Positions 1 to 12,258 of a stretch of DNA of 64,000 bases are shown piece after piece (positions within the stretch are counted from its first letter, which is position 1; each line of letters starts with the position of its first letter). The position numbers were made by a program, and so were the translations under genes. The notes below the pieces were generated by a model. It saw nothing but the letters and a program-made list of their open reading frames with translations, was not told the origin of the DNA and made no database searches. Source of the stretch: Lineolata rhizophorae (lineage: Eukaryota; Ascomycota; Dothideomycetes; Lineolatales; Lineolataceae); assembly GCA_010093515.1 (NCBI GenBank), contig MU001675.1, forward strand, positions 470,908 to 534,907. The letters run 5' to 3'.

Positions 1-503
1 GGCAGGTTGAGAGCCGTCAAGTTTGAGGTTGTGCACCAGCAGCCTGGGGAGGTGGAGGTGTTCGCTGAACCAGTAGATGGCGCAGTGTCGAGTAAGGAGC
101 GGGCGCCTGAGGAAGAGGAGGTGGAAAAGGAGGAAAGCGCCAGTCCGGAGGTCGAGCCAGGTTATTGCGTTGGCTGCCGCTATGCCTTCGCAGAAGACGG
201 TAAGTGCTTTATCTTACGTTCCCTTCCCTTTCGATTGGCACACCTAACAGTTTTGCTACTTCAGAGAAAGAAACCCTGGTCGGATTCGCATGCGGCCATG
301 TCTTCCACTTATCGTGTCTTCTCCACGCCGTTGGCACATCAGACGAAGCCGCAGAGGACTTGCAGATGCGCCTTGCTTCCTTCGGTGAGGCTGAAGGGTC
401 CTATACCCGCAGCGTAGGAGCAAAGGTAGCGCACGCGCACATCATCAGGAACGCCATCAAGGGAGGTTGCCCAGAGTGTTTGAAAACTGAGGGCGAGGAG
501 TGA
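1..503 (+). CDS. C-terminal part of a RING-finger protein, probably HOPS subunit Vps41 (5' truncated by the window)
   Basis: Two exons are visible: 1-199 and 265-503, joined across a 65-nt intron (donor GTAAGT, acceptor TTCAG). The frame is open to the window edge, so the start lies upstream. An acidic Glu-rich linker is followed by a RING-like zinc-binding end: CVGC, then the CGHVFH core, then GCPEC close to the stop. Vps41 is a vacuole/endosome tethering subunit of the HOPS complex, and fungal members end in a divergent RING with a long insert before the last Cys pair, which matches what is seen here (motif VGAKVAHAHIIRNAIKGGCP). Vps8 is the main alternative, since it has a similar terminal RING. 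The RING identity is clear; the assignment to Vps41 is an inference from the tail alone. Confidence 0.6.
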
Positions 504-3500
504 AGAGTTCACTAATTGTGCAGCTGCGGAATGCGAACTAGTTGGCGGGACACTACCCTCGCTTTTCTTGTGCAGTTAGCGGAGCTATTTACTACTGTCT
601 TTCATTCTGTCTGCACCTTCTCCTAGCGCAAGATACCCTAGCGACGGGACCTTACTGCTAGATTCCGAGACATCAGGGCATTCCCGCCCTCATGCATGCA
701 TGCGCGGGACTTGTGTTTTGGCTTTTGCATCTTGCATTGGAGGCTAGCTCGCTGGCCCCATGGCGTCTTTCTTGTTTGCTTGGGCAACCAAACATTGGAT
801 AAGGAGTGTCACCTCGGCAAGTATCTGAAGGGGGATGATCACTCTGGTGGCCTCCCTGACACTACTGTAATTATGCGGTTAAGATACACGCCTGAAGAAC
901 AATATTTATGACTTCTCACACCATTTCCGGACTTTGGGGATCGGATGCACGCCCGGTGAACTGTCTTCAGGGCATGTCAGACAGATAGAGTCCGGAATTG
1001 ATTACTTCGCTGTACTGTAGTAAGACCGCATCGGACATTTCATATCTATGGGACCTATCTTGAACAGCATCCTACAGTAGGCCACTCAAACGACTATATT
1101 TCACAGTTCGACTACTATGTCAATATTCCAGTTCGTCTAGAATGGTCTTCTCAAGACGGCTAAATCCAGCAAGTCAAAGCGCAGAATTGCTTTCTTTTCT
1201 TTTCTTTTCTTTTATTTCGTGCTGTTCACTTGAAAGTTCTAGAATCGAATGGTTCAGGCAACGCGGCATTACCCAGGGTGTGATACACACTACCTACCTA
1301 GGTATGTAGGTACATGCAGAAGCAAGGGAGATGAGCGCCACAGTTGGGGAGGCTCTCAGATATTAGCCGGACCCGTCAGCCTGGATACGTCGATTTTGCG
1401 CAACATTGGCGGACATTTTGCCGGCCGTCAATATACCTACCATGGACGAAATCCGCCCCTAACCACCCTAGGGTACCTATGTGTTTCTCGCCACCCGTTT
1501 TAGCACGGCGCCTCCTTGCTTGGTCGACTTATTGGAGGTGACGCGGCCCGCTCCTTTTTCCCGCAGGCGTTCCAAAGCATCTCGATGTTACTGAAGAGTT
1601 TTCTGAATCTTAGTTTGCGTAGTTGGAATAGGGGCAACGCGCCGTCCATCAGAAGCGTGAAGGCCGGCCTCCGATCGGTCCGTTCTTACGTGCATTCAAG
1701 CGTCTCATCCAGCCGGCGCATCATGAACTATGGATCCAGTCTTGAAGGATCTCCTATGCGGCGTGGTTCGACGAAGCGAATTGGCGAGCTACTCGGCTCC
1801 AGCACATCTCTAGCAACTCGCGCCACCTACGTCACAAGGCGCCGAAGCTAGGCAGACGAAGTGTTGAAGCTTGCTTCGCGTCGCACGCTACTGTGTGACC
1901 CGCCGCAACTGGCGAGCAAGCTGCCTGGTAGACAGCGAACGGTCCGCATACAAGCTTCCAGGACCAGTCATCCGAGGCTCCGGGCTGCGCTAAAGCAGAA
2001 GCTTCGCGACTCGTGCGACGCGCTACTACAGGGTCTTTCGTAGTTGGATGGCCATTCTAGTTTTGCGACGTCAGCGGCTTGCCGACAATTCTGTTCATGT
2101 CACGCTTGTGTTGGATCGCAGGACGACAGCAGCAGCATCGTCTGACATTCAACTCGTCGCGCTGCCACGCGTGCGCGATGCTGCAGGAAGTGCTGCCGGT
2201 CCCTACGATTGCTCAACCGCTATTCTACAGACCCAGGTGGTTAGCCGCCGCGCCACCCGCCCACGGCTCGTTCCATCAACCAAATCGCCCCATGCACGAA
2301 TGGCGGAGGAACGTCAGGAGCTTCCGCGGCTTTAGCTAGCTATCTACGTAGTCCTAGGGAACGCGTGGGCCCGGCTGACCCTGTGGAATTGTCCCCTATC
2401 CCCTACACAGTACAGAGTCGCTGTGCCTGACGAGTGATATGCGCGTGGAAAAAAGCACACGTTTCAACTAGAAGCGACCGCTGATGGCTGGGTGATAGAG
2501 ATCTGGAAATTCGCTCATACTTCCAGCGAAATATACCAGGGAGAGAGCTCTCAACGATGGGGAAGTGGAAATTTTCCCCACAGCCAACTCAGCCGGACTT
2601 CCCAAGACTCTCTCCGCCTCGCAGTTAGCCGAACCAAACAGGCGTGGGCGCCCCGTTTTGTTTCACTTTGCCATCTTTCCGCAATCAAGATCCGCATCTC
2701 TCCCGCTAGCGGATTCTTGCAGCGATAGGCGCATCTCCCCATGCACCCCATCAGTGAGTTTGCGCGAGCCCACTGGCACCAGCCCGTCCGCGCCCCGGGC
2801 CATGCCTGCCTACCTGCCCGCTTTGTTGCTCGCAATTTTTGTTCAATCGCCTCACCAGCCTAGGTAAACCCAATTGCCCCATCACATTTTTTTCTGCTCC
2901 GCACCATTCACCCACCCATTCATCCCTGGCCCTGTCTCTCTCTTCCTCCCCCGCCACCGCGCTGCCAATCGCTGTTCCTGACCCGTTCGCGAGCTCTCCC
3001 TCGGCCCAATCGCGCCTCCGAGCCACCCCCCACCAGCCCGGCCGGCACGGGCTTGGCAGCGGCGCCAGTGGGGCGCCCGCACCGACCTCCGGGCGGCCCC
3101 TGGCCGGGGCCCGAGAGCGAGAGCCACCGACCTCCCGGCCACCAGCGAAAAGGACGGCGGGGTGCGTCGCGTCCCGGGGCGCCCACCCATCGCGCCACGG
3201 CACCCCCGGCACTAGTGGCGCCCGCCTCGCCCAATCACACCCGACCTGTTCGAGGCTTCGACCGCGTTGAGCTGCGGGCCCCGAGCGCTAGTACATAGCG
3301 CGGGAAGCCCTCGCGGCAAGCCGGCGATCCGCTCAAACGTCGGGCTTTCGCAAGCAGGATTTTGTGCGGCGGGGGGCACGGGGCGCGCGCAGTTGTGGCG
3401 CCAGCTTGCTTGATCGCGCACCGACCTAGGCATTGGGGGTATTTGGCTTCGGGGAGCTTCGCTAGTGCGAGGCAGCTGGCTGCCCGGGTCGGTGGAGTTG

Positions 3501-4465
3501 AGCTAGCTAGGTTGGAAAGGTGCTCTGAATTGGCGCTGCGCCGTGCGGTGGGGAAGGGGGACGTGAGGGGGAAGGACGGACGGCGCCCGGTGCGAGCGAG
3601 CGGGAAGGAAACTCGAGAGTGCGCACGACGGTGCGGCGCTATGTACGGAGTACCTACTAATGGATGCAGGGTGCAGGTGCAGGGAGAGAGCTTCTCAGTC
3701 GCGGGAGGAGACGCCGCGGGTTGCGTGAGTGGCTCGCAGAGAGGCTGGGGCCTCATTGCTCCAGAAACTGACAGTGGGGCGGGAATAGATGGAAGGCTGG
3801 GCTCGTTGCTACAATTTTATGGAGTAACAGCAAAAGTAAACCTACAGTATGTGTGTACTGACAATGGCGCCATTGTCGGTAGGCGTATCGTGTAGAATGA
3901 ATTTGATCTCTAGGGGCCCGCCTCATGTCTTGCAAGAGAAATTTTTTGCGGGCTATGTAGAAGCCGTAGCTATGGTGAGATCGATGACTTGGGTGGCTGC
4001 CGCTCCTGATAAGGGCATGCATGCACATTGTCCGTGCCACCCTCAGGGATTGCAGTAGCGAGGGCGTCAACACTGGCAGGCGGTCCCCACGCAAGTAGGA
4101 TCCAGCATGTCGGTTAATCATCACGAAACAGGTCTACAGTCACGATGACGACAACAGCGGTGTGAACTTAGAAAGACCCGAGTCCCCTGAATTGTTTGGA
4201 CTGTAAAAGGAAACTTCGTAACTGACAGACGCCTCCCCAGATGAATCTGAACCCTAAACCGTGGGTGTTTTCATGAAGACCAACACCCCAATGTGTATGC
4301 ACAGGATGCAATTGTGAACCAAGTGAATCATAACGGAACCCTCCCAGCAGATACTGTGTTGCATGCTTATGTGCCCCTAATCCTCCCCATTAACCAAAGC
4401 TGCAGCATCAGTTCCCAAAGACTGGTTCCGTATGCATGTGGCCGAAAAGACGGACACGACAGCTC
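504..4465. other. Gene-poor intergenic stretch, 4 kb
   Basis: No gene model is supported. 1240-1500 carries TACCTA/TAGGTA inverted-repeat motifs. 1500-2340 has short open frames on one strand (1516-1851, 1861-2043) with no recognisable family. 2720-3760 is GC-rich, and both strands hold overlapping open frames, which is what chance produces in such composition. 3760-4400 is AT-richer and includes the 3' flank of the minus-strand gene that ends at 4466. Confidence 0.6.
1190..1218. repeat. (CTTTT)n pyrimidine tract
   Basis: About five tandem CTTTT units make a pure polypyrimidine run. Such tracts are common in fungal promoters and transcript ends. No gene is attached to it here. Confidence 0.8.
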
Positions 4466-5223
4466 TTAAGCCATCGCGAAAAAGGCGCAGACCACGCCAA
4501 GGCCGACAATGCCAGCGTTGAGATTGGCCTTGCCAGCAGAGTTCTCACCCGTCGTCTCAGCCGGAGGAGCAGCACCCGTAGTGCCGGTGGGAGTTTCAGC
4601 GGTACCGGTAGAGGCGGGGGTGGACTCTTCGGCGCCAGTCGAAGAGGCAGGCGCAGACGACTCAGCTGGGGTAGACGACTCGGCCGGGGACGACTCAACC
4701 GGGGCAGAGGTCTCAGAAGCGGGAGGGGCAGAGCCTGACTCGGCCGGAGCCGACTCAGAAGGCGCAGGCGCCGGAGCCGTGGTCTCGCTAGTGGCCTCGG
4801 GAGGGACCGCGGCCTCCGAGGTTCCAGGGTACTCGGAAGCCGTCGCCGACTCCGGAGGAGGAGGCATGGACGACATGGTCACGGAAGGCGCCTCCGGAGG
4901 ACAGTAGGTAATGGTGACCGTGGCGGTGCCTATGGACTTGTTTAGACTGAAGAGCAAGGTACGCAAGGACGGGTGGCGAAAACAAAAGAAAGACAACCAC
5001 CACCACCTGTCCGAGCGCGTGAGACACGAAGACTAGGTAGGAAGAACTTACACTCCTCGCGGCGCTCAAGTGCGTTGCCAAAAACGGGAGCTGCAAGCAA
5101 AGAAGTTAGCGAAGGCCTCTGATGCGGACCACAGCGGAGGATATCGCACGAAAACATACCGAATGAAGCCGCGGCCACGGTCGCAAGAAGCGCCGGAGCG
5201 GCAAAGTTCAAAAGACGGACCAT
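4466..5223 (-). CDS. Small GPI-anchored Ser/Thr/Pro/Ala-rich cell-wall protein
   Basis: Three exons (5223-5160, 5090-5052, 4929-4466) give 188 residues with phases that close exactly. The N terminus is a signal peptide (MVRLLNFAAPALLATVAAAS). A short mature start contains a dibasic ERR, possibly a Kex2-type site, and the segment CTATVTITYCPPEAPS. The body is about 110 residues of Ser, Thr, Pro, Ala and Glu, likely heavily O-mannosylated. The C terminus (NAGIVGLGVVCAFFAMA) is a hydrophobic GPI-attachment signal. The family is the diffuse class of fungal GPI wall proteins, and no enzymatic domain is visible. The second intron uses the downstream CCATAG acceptor, because the nearer CTTCAG acceptor gives an immediate stop. 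An intron with consensus signals also lies in the 5' leader. Confidence 0.85.
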
Positions 5224-5334
5224 TTTTGCAAAAAGGCACGAGAGCTCGTAAAAGGAAGTTCGTGGCAGTTGCGCGTGTTGACCACAAATCTGCTGTCGGA
5301 CGGATGCTTGTAGCGAGCGAAAGGGCGTGACACG

Positions 5335-5406
5335 CTGGAAAAATAATTGTTAGTGGGCAAGATGGAGTGGTGGAGCGGACAAGACCGACGAGGCAAAAGA
5401 ACTTAC
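5335..5406 (-). other. Probable 5'UTR intron of the GPI-protein gene at 4466-5223
   Basis: On the minus strand the sequence has a GTAAGT donor at 5406, a CACTAAC branch site and a TTTTCCAG acceptor ending at 5335, 72 nt in all. It lies 112 nt upstream of the ATG. All three splice signals are near-consensus and no coding frame needs it, so it is best read as a leader intron. Confidence 0.6.
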
Positions 5407-6608
5407 AGCTCACGTTGGCAAGAAGAGAGCAGCCGGAGTCTGGTTGTGGTGAGGAAGAAGAAAAGAAGGAAGGAAGGAGGGTGGCGAGAGAAGTAGCGGC
5501 AGATATAGCTCTGCTGCCAAGACCTGTGCTGCCTTGATCAACCGGTGCGGCGGCCTGCAGGAACGCCAGTCGCGACTGACCGCAAAGGCAAAAACGGCAA
5601 GCGCGGGTCGGCGGCTATGTGCTGCAGGCGCCCAACCACCGTCAATTCGACCTGACGGGGCCGCCGCCGAGCCTGGCCCGCCACAGTCCCTCTGGCCTGC
5701 CTCCCTGCTTGTCCAACCTTGTGTCACTGTTTCGTGTCTTTGCCCCGTAGCACTGCAGTTAATGTATCCACAAGTGGCTAGTGCTGCGGCCCCCCGGGCT
5801 GGTTGCTCTGGCATTGGAACATGGGTCTCCGCACTCCGCACTCCGTCCGTACCGTCAGCCAAATTGTGAGCCTCAATAGAGTGATCCAGTTCCATAGGTA
5901 CTAAAGGTACGGGGTCCTGCACTCTCACCCCTGGGACGCAACTGACCGGCCCACCTTCGGAAACCAGACGTACGGCTTTATTCGAATTGGACAAGTGGTG
6001 AAAGCTTTCACATGTCAAGATGTAGGGATATGGAAGAGACCTGGGGTCCATCCGTGCTGTACAACGTCATTGGGCCACCCTTGAATCTACCTTCCACGCA
6101 CCCGAGCAGTTGTTGAAATACTTGGATACGTAGATATACAATATGGCGGGGTATCCTCATTTCTGACGCCACGCAACAGGATCAGACTGCGCGCAATGCC
6201 CGTCAGGACGAAGCAGTGTCGCGTTGTCACGTGCTTGTCGACAATTGCAGGTACAAAGCTAGTAGCAGTAGGTGCCTAGGAAGGTAGGCACTCGCTTCCG
6301 TATCCGACGTCCCTTCCGAGTTCGTGAGCGGCCTCAGGTGAATAGGCTAGAGGGCGGAAAACCTTAGCAACGGTTCGGGCAGGTGCGTTTGTTTGCCGTC
6401 GCAAAAAGCGCGTCCAGGTCGCGCCTAAGCAAACATTTCTCTCTTGCTCACCGCCAGTGCACAACCACTCCCTCTCTTCTCATCCACAACCAACTTCTCA
6501 CGATCGTTCCCCCGTCACTACCGTTGTCATTCATTTAGTCAAGGTCACGCCCAACCTCGTGATAATCCACGATCCCGCATCGCACCGCTGTCGCAGCGAC
6601 TCGCCAAC
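5407..6608. promoter_or_regulatory. Shared divergent intergenic region between two GPI-protein genes
   Basis: About 1.2 kb separates the leader intron of the minus-strand GPI gene from the ATG of the plus-strand one. It contains a CACGTG core at 6228-6233, an imperfect inverted repeat of the TAGGTA type (6265-6291) and a pyrimidine-rich leader (6440-6600) before the plus-strand ATG. A 213-codon minus-strand open frame (5410-6051) runs through it. I regard that frame as chance, since its composition is unlike a protein and it ends in the leader of the GPI gene. Confidence 0.5.
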
Positions 6609-8306
6609 ATGCGTTGCCTCGCGGTCGCGGCGGCCCTTTCATGGCTCAGCACCATGGCCACAGGTAAGACGACAGAGCCAAATACCGAATAAGCTAGAGC
6701 GCTCATGGACTCTGGAGCCGTGGACAACGCCGCAAACGCGGTGGCCGTCGTAAACGTCGTCGAGGCGCTTTCGACTTCGACCGTCTTCTCGACCAAGGAA
6801 GTGACCGTGACAAACTGCGCTTCCACATCCGAGTGCCCGGAATCGGTCACCGTGGTTACCGAAGTTGTCGAGGTGTCGACCACGGTCTGCCCTGTTACGC
6901 TGACCGAGACGAGCTTTTCAACCTTGTCGTCAAGCGTCTCTTTGTCCTCGACCTCTGCGGGCCCGAACTTAAGCAGCGCTTTAGCCTCCAGCTCGGCGAG
7001 TTCCACTAATTCGACCGGATACGTTAGTATCGTCGTTGAGTCGACTGGGGGCACCGCTGCCTTTCATACCGACTCTATTCCAGCCTCAACATTGACATCT
7101 TTTTGGCCGGTTACCATACCGACGGGTTTCTGGAACACCACCTCAGCATCTGCTTCCGGAGGCTTGAGTGAGACTTCGATCAACGCTAACTCCGAGCTCA
7201 CATCGACCGCGACCGTCTTATCGACGGTCATGGTGTATCCATCGCCGTCTCCATCGTCAGAAACCACAAGCGAGACCACGGTGACACGCACCATCACTTC
7301 GGAGTTGACAAGCACAACGGTGCTTACCTCATGGGTGACCGCTCAACCTGTCACCTCCGAGAGCATCGTCACGACTCCGTACGGCAAGGTTTCCAGCTCG
7401 GATGTTCTCGCTTCGTCCGTCGGTAGCATTGTCACGTCCGCTGAGACCTATGACACAAGTGCAAGCTTGAGTTCCGACCAAGCCACGACGAAGACTTCTT
7501 TCGTTACAATCTTTCCGGCTTCATCAACGGTTTCCGGTTCGCAGTTGTTTTTGACCTCGTCCTCCGGTATGGAAGTTCCACCACATGGTAGCGGTCCGTC
7601 AAGCATTGTTGGCTTGACTATCACGACCTTAACTTCAAGTGATAGCCAAGACACAACGACGGTGATAATTTCGACCATCACTATGCCTCCGCATACCTCG
7701 GTCGTTACAATGCCGCACTCCACTGCTTTTCCTTCTGGGCCAGCTAGTTCATATTCCCCGAGCGATAGCCTTTCTAGCTCAAAGCAACTCTCAACCACCC
7801 ATGCCACACCCGAAGAAACCACGGAAGCCGCACCTGAAGGCACCACATCAGTCATGACAGGGACCACATCGGCCATGACAGGGACCACATCGGCCATGAC
7901 AGGGACCACATCGGTCATGACAGGAACCACGCCTATATCGGGGCCCATGCCATCCTTTGCGTCGTCCGGGCCGGTGACGTTGCCTATGTCGAACTCTGGT
8001 GTCAATTCGTTGCCAAACTCCAGCACGCCATCGACTCTGCGTTCCGAAACTTCCGGAGTTCCGGGAACACTGCCTGGCCATGGGTCCTCCATCAGCTTGA
8101 CGCTGATCAGCAATCCGATCTCTACCACCACAGTGCCCACGGGAACAGCAAGCACCGTATACCCGATCGAGAATGGGTCGACCACCATGGGGTATAGCTC
8201 AACGTCGACTCCTTCTGTTAGCCAGTACCCTGATTCCGCGGCCAATGCGCAAGCGAGCCTCGCTGCGCTTATCGTCGCGATGCTCTTCGCTCTAGTGATC
8301 GTCTAA
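6609..8306 (+). CDS. Large GPI-anchored Ser/Thr-rich mucin-like cell-wall protein
   Basis: Two exons (6609-6663 and 6718-8306) give 547 residues. The first exon encodes a signal peptide (MRCLAVAAALSWLSTMATA) that splices in frame to VDNAANAVAVV. The 54-nt intron has a GTAAGA donor. A nearer in-frame AG would leave only 36 nt and is less likely. The body is dominated by Ser and Thr with many TV/VT pairs, including a Cys-bearing head (VTNCASTSECPESVTVVTEV). Four tandem 7-residue units of the type TTSVMTG/TTSAMTG follow near residue 390. The C terminus (SAANAQASLAALIVAMLFALVIV) is a GPI-attachment signal. The protein is probably a heavily O-glycosylated wall or adhesion protein; no enzyme domain is seen. 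It is divergent from the other GPI gene. Confidence 0.85.
7842..7925 (+). repeat. Four tandem 21-bp units inside the mucin-like gene
   Basis: Each unit encodes TTS(V/A)MTG and the copies differ at only a few bases, so they look recent. Near-identical minisatellites in wall-protein genes tend to change in number by slippage or unequal exchange. Confidence 0.95.
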
Positions 8307-11300
8307 GAGGATTCCGGGTGTCGGCTTTGCAGCGTTAGAGAGGGGTAAGATGTTTTTGGCGGTGCGACATGTTTTTCATGAGGTCCCGGTCTCCTGGTAT
8401 GCAGTACCACGTTACACATACGCTTGGCTGGGGAACCTCCAGCGGCCGTTCATTTGCTCTCTACAGCCGTCGACTCTGCATGCTTCCCCGAACGGATCAT
8501 TTTCTCAGCGGCCTCCAAGGTTGGAGTGGAGACTGTGTAATGCTCAAAAAGCTAGTTATTCACAATGCGACTGTTGCAAAACATGCCGTGATATGAATTC
8601 AAGGCGGCTGCTGCTATGGATGAGAACGATGATTCAGATCTGTGAAAAATATTAGTCGGTCAACAATTAACCCCAGGTCCGCTCATTCCATCCGTTGCTC
8701 AAGAGAACGTACAGGTATGTTGCTTCAAAGGAACGGTGGTGCGTATAGTAGGCTACGTCAAACGTGGGGGGTGTCCGTAACAAAAAATTCGACTTAGGTG
8801 ACTATCTGATCCGCCTGTGGCTACGGTTGCAAACAGAGCGCGTCACATCGTCGGACAGATTGCCAGCGGATTGCGCTAAGGCCAAATCTACAGTCGCACT
8901 GCCGTACACGCACGCTATGCGAGGGTACGTTGTATCATGACAACCGAGTAGGAGGGGATGAGATGACCATGAACAGCGAGCGCGATTGAAGTCCTGCGAT
9001 GCGTCGTCTGATCAAGCTTTTTTCTTTTGCCTTATAAATACAAAGAGCGGGTCCTCGGGCTTCATTATGGGCGTCTGATGGCACGCGCAGGAAGTTTTGA
9101 TTGGGTCGCTGTTTCAAGGGTGAGACCCGTACTAGCAGAGGCGTTAAAGCATGGAAGGAAGCAAGGCCCGGACGATGTCACGGGCAACTCTTAACACAAC
9201 AGCAGTGCAGGAACAGCTTTCTAAACATCTAAATCGTATCTGGCAGCTACGGTCATCGTTCCAGTATGGAATGGTAGCACATCCGCCAGCTTCCGCGTCT
9301 CGTGACTCTACTCGGTGCATTGTTCCCCCGAAGCTTTTCCCCTGTCATCGCAAGTGCTTATGCAAGGGCACCTCGCTTATATCGACCTTTGACTTTTAAG
9401 ATGACCAGAATTTCAGCGTTCTCAACTTACACGCAACGTACCAAATTGAGCCTATGAGTTGTTTCTGAGATCAGAAGCTAACGCAGCTAGGGTGGGTGCG
9501 TCCTTCCGTCATGGGACAGAACCTCTAGACTACAAGCTATAGCTGTCCAAGCATCGAAGGAACCAATTGAACACAACTTCATCACTTGAACCGTGTCGTG
9601 GGGCAAGGAGATATAACGGCATTTCAGCTTTGAGAGAGGCGGCAACCTATGCGCTGCCTCGCCTAATAGGCTTCAGCCGCGCTTTCTCTTATAATATTCC
9701 CCCTTCATGTTTAGATATGCACTACCACTGTGAACTCTAAGAGTGTAAAATAGCGGGTCTTAGAGATATCGTCTCAGTATGCTTTCCTGTCAAAGATCTT
9801 ACCGTTCTACTTGACGATTCTCCCCACTCGTTCATCTAGCAGCATGACACGATTCGTGAACTTCAAGCTTTAGACAAGGCTCTGTGTGAGGTCGAGCTGC
9901 TTTGGCGACTCACAGTACTACGCCAGAGCCATGAGGACTTCGCGTCACGGCAAAGTAAGCTACTAAGAGCTGCCCCGTGTCAAGCAGTATAAGCCAACGT
10001 TGGCAATGAAGATGGTCAAACTGCACGTCCGGCGGAAGGAGGACGAGAAATTCGGGGCGGGGAGCATGGCGCAGACGCACCTGCTTCAGACCTTACTTGC
10101 AATTGCGACTTTAGGTGGCAACTCATTTCTATCTTCGATTCTCATACTTTGGTCACTGTTGAGCTTTGTCCATCAAGTAGATAGCTCGCAATTTCTTTCA
10201 ATTCGAGGCTCGAGAATATGACCTTCCCATTTCTGGGCGCTTAGCAAGGGTCGAAAATTACGCTAATGAGTATGGCTCTGCCCTGGAAGGTATCAAGTGG
10301 AATGCGGCATGTACAACTCATTTAATATCGCTAGAAATGCTCACATCATATGGTGACTCGACTCAACTCGACTTACGGTCTCGGCCCTGGGCTCAAAATA
10401 TTTGTGCTTGCGGCGGTGTCCATTAACCGAGAAACACATAAGGCTGTCATGACAAGTCCAAACGACCGTTTCGCGAGCTCGCAGTTCAACGAGCCATGCA
10501 TTTTCGAGATTGATTTGCCGAGTCTCGCCAATTCAGCTTCAGTAGATTGACTCATGAGACACGTTTTACGCAGTTTTGAAATCGTAGTCCTGAGAATATG
10601 AGCCTAAGGAAGCAGTGCTTTCAGCCAGACACAAATTCAGTGATCTTGAAAGAGAGGATTATGTCAATCAATGGAAACGTTCGAGTTATTTTTACCAGGA
10701 CGGAGGATTGATATAGACATTAGAATTTTAGGTGAGGTACTGATATATAGAGCAATTCCTACTACAGTTACCATAAATTGAAGAATGTCATTAAACAGCA
10801 TATCTACGTACGTCGATATTTTGTTTCTATTCAAATTGCTATATATTTAAGTGCCAAGTGACGGTCCATATAGCCCTAATTGACATTAGACTATACAACT
10901 CGCCGTATGAGACACCATTCCGGTTGTATTTGTGCAATAGACCAACTAGAAATTTCCCAAGTATAATTGCTAGGGTAGTGGTACGGAACTTTTGTGCACT
11001 GGCCAACTTACAAGTTCGTGTGCGATCAGTGAAAATCTACCACTACCTCAAACTTCTTAGTCTGCTCTCCTCTGTTTGCTGGCGGCTTCTTCTAATAAAG
11101 CATGCGTAACTGCCAGCTTTATGCGTCCCTTCCTAGTTGAAGTCAAACATAGTGATAATGCTGCAGGAACTAAAAAAGCTGAGAACACGAGCTGACGGGG
11201 GAAACTCTCTTAAAGGCGTACTTGACGCGAAAGCGACATAAACTCTTCCTCGTAGTTATTATTGCATAGGATGGACATAATGAGGGACCGCAAGGGCATC

Positions 11301-12258
11301 TCAGGCTGTTTGGAAGTAGGAATTATCAAAAGTTTATCAAAGAGCATGACATTGCGTTCAAACACGCCTCGTAGATGTTCATGCGTTTGAACTTGAAGAT
11401 GGTCTTGGATATCTCAAATACGAATGGCCGCATTTTGGCTTGCTTTGCTGACGAAATGGTCGATGCTCGTCTCGTATAAGCTTCTAGAAAGCCAGAAGGC
11501 GGTACTATGCTGCCTTAGGTATAACATGGAGTCCCTCTTACGAGAACAGTGATGTTCTTGATCGACAAAGCCAACAGACTGATCGCGATCTTGATCGTAA
11601 ACGCGCAGGGATCGAAGTGTATCTGATCATTCCATCAACGGGGCCCTAAATCCACTCCATAGACGATAAGATATGGCCAAGGAACACAGCAAAATCTACG
11701 ATCCACCTTAAAAAGACATGCAAATCGAAACCGGCGCAGAGTACATGCGGCAGCAGCACGGAATGGGAGGATATTGGTGGGGCAAGCTTTAAGGAGTGCA
11801 GAAGTGGTTGTGCAAATGCTTGCGTAGGCTTGCGTAGGCCAAGACGCTAATGCTGGAGCCTTTGAAGTGGCCAATCAGGCTGCACCACCAACGATTCAGG
11901 GTCTGCGCTCGCAGCTGCCCGCCAGCCGCCCAAGGCCCGTGCGACATTCCTTCCATCCCCCTCCACCACCGTCTGCTACGAACACATCTCCGTCCAACCA
12001 CGCCACTCAACTACCGCCTCCTCTCTCTAGCTACTCTACATCTTGCATACAGCCACGTGCGCACACTACTGTTGACTTCTTTGGCTTTCTCCGATATATC
12101 TGCACCCCAAAGCACGCTGCTGTAGCCCCCGCGTTGTCTCCTCCCAGTTTCTCCCCGTGCTCGCCAACGCACGACACCGTACTCGACTCGTATCTCTGCT
12201 AACTCGACCCGACCGCACGACACCTAACTCCCTCATTTCTCTCTGAAGACCTGTAGCC
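8307..12258. other. Gene-poor, AT-richer intergenic stretch, 4 kb
   Basis: Apart from the possible remnant at 9840-10557 no gene is supported. 10560-11560 is clearly AT-richer than the genes around it, with short open frames only. 11850-12258 becomes pyrimidine-rich (many CCT/CTC runs) and is probably the promoter and 5' leader of the gene that starts at 12259. Confidence 0.6.
9840..10557 (+). pseudogene. Possible remnant of a fungal membrane-protein gene
   Basis: Three separate open patches in different frames look protein-like. At 9840-9989 there is a helical, charged stretch (HDTIRELQALDKALCEVE) preceded by a CATCTAG acceptor-like site. At 10000-10221 a basic segment leads into a hydrophobic span (HLLQTLLAIATLGG) resembling the membrane part of some fungal membrane proteins. 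At 10350-10550 there is a third patch (LNSTYGLGPGLKIFVLAAV). I could not join them with good splice sites, so this is either a decayed gene or chance. The family is not identified. Confidence 0.25.

Noticed and set aside
1516-2043. Two consecutive plus-strand frames resembling a transposon remnant
   Set aside because: No reverse transcriptase, transposase or terminal repeat could be recognised.
5410-6051. 213-codon minus-strand frame in the shared GPI-gene promoter
   Set aside because: Covers the probable leader of the GPI gene and has no protein-like features.
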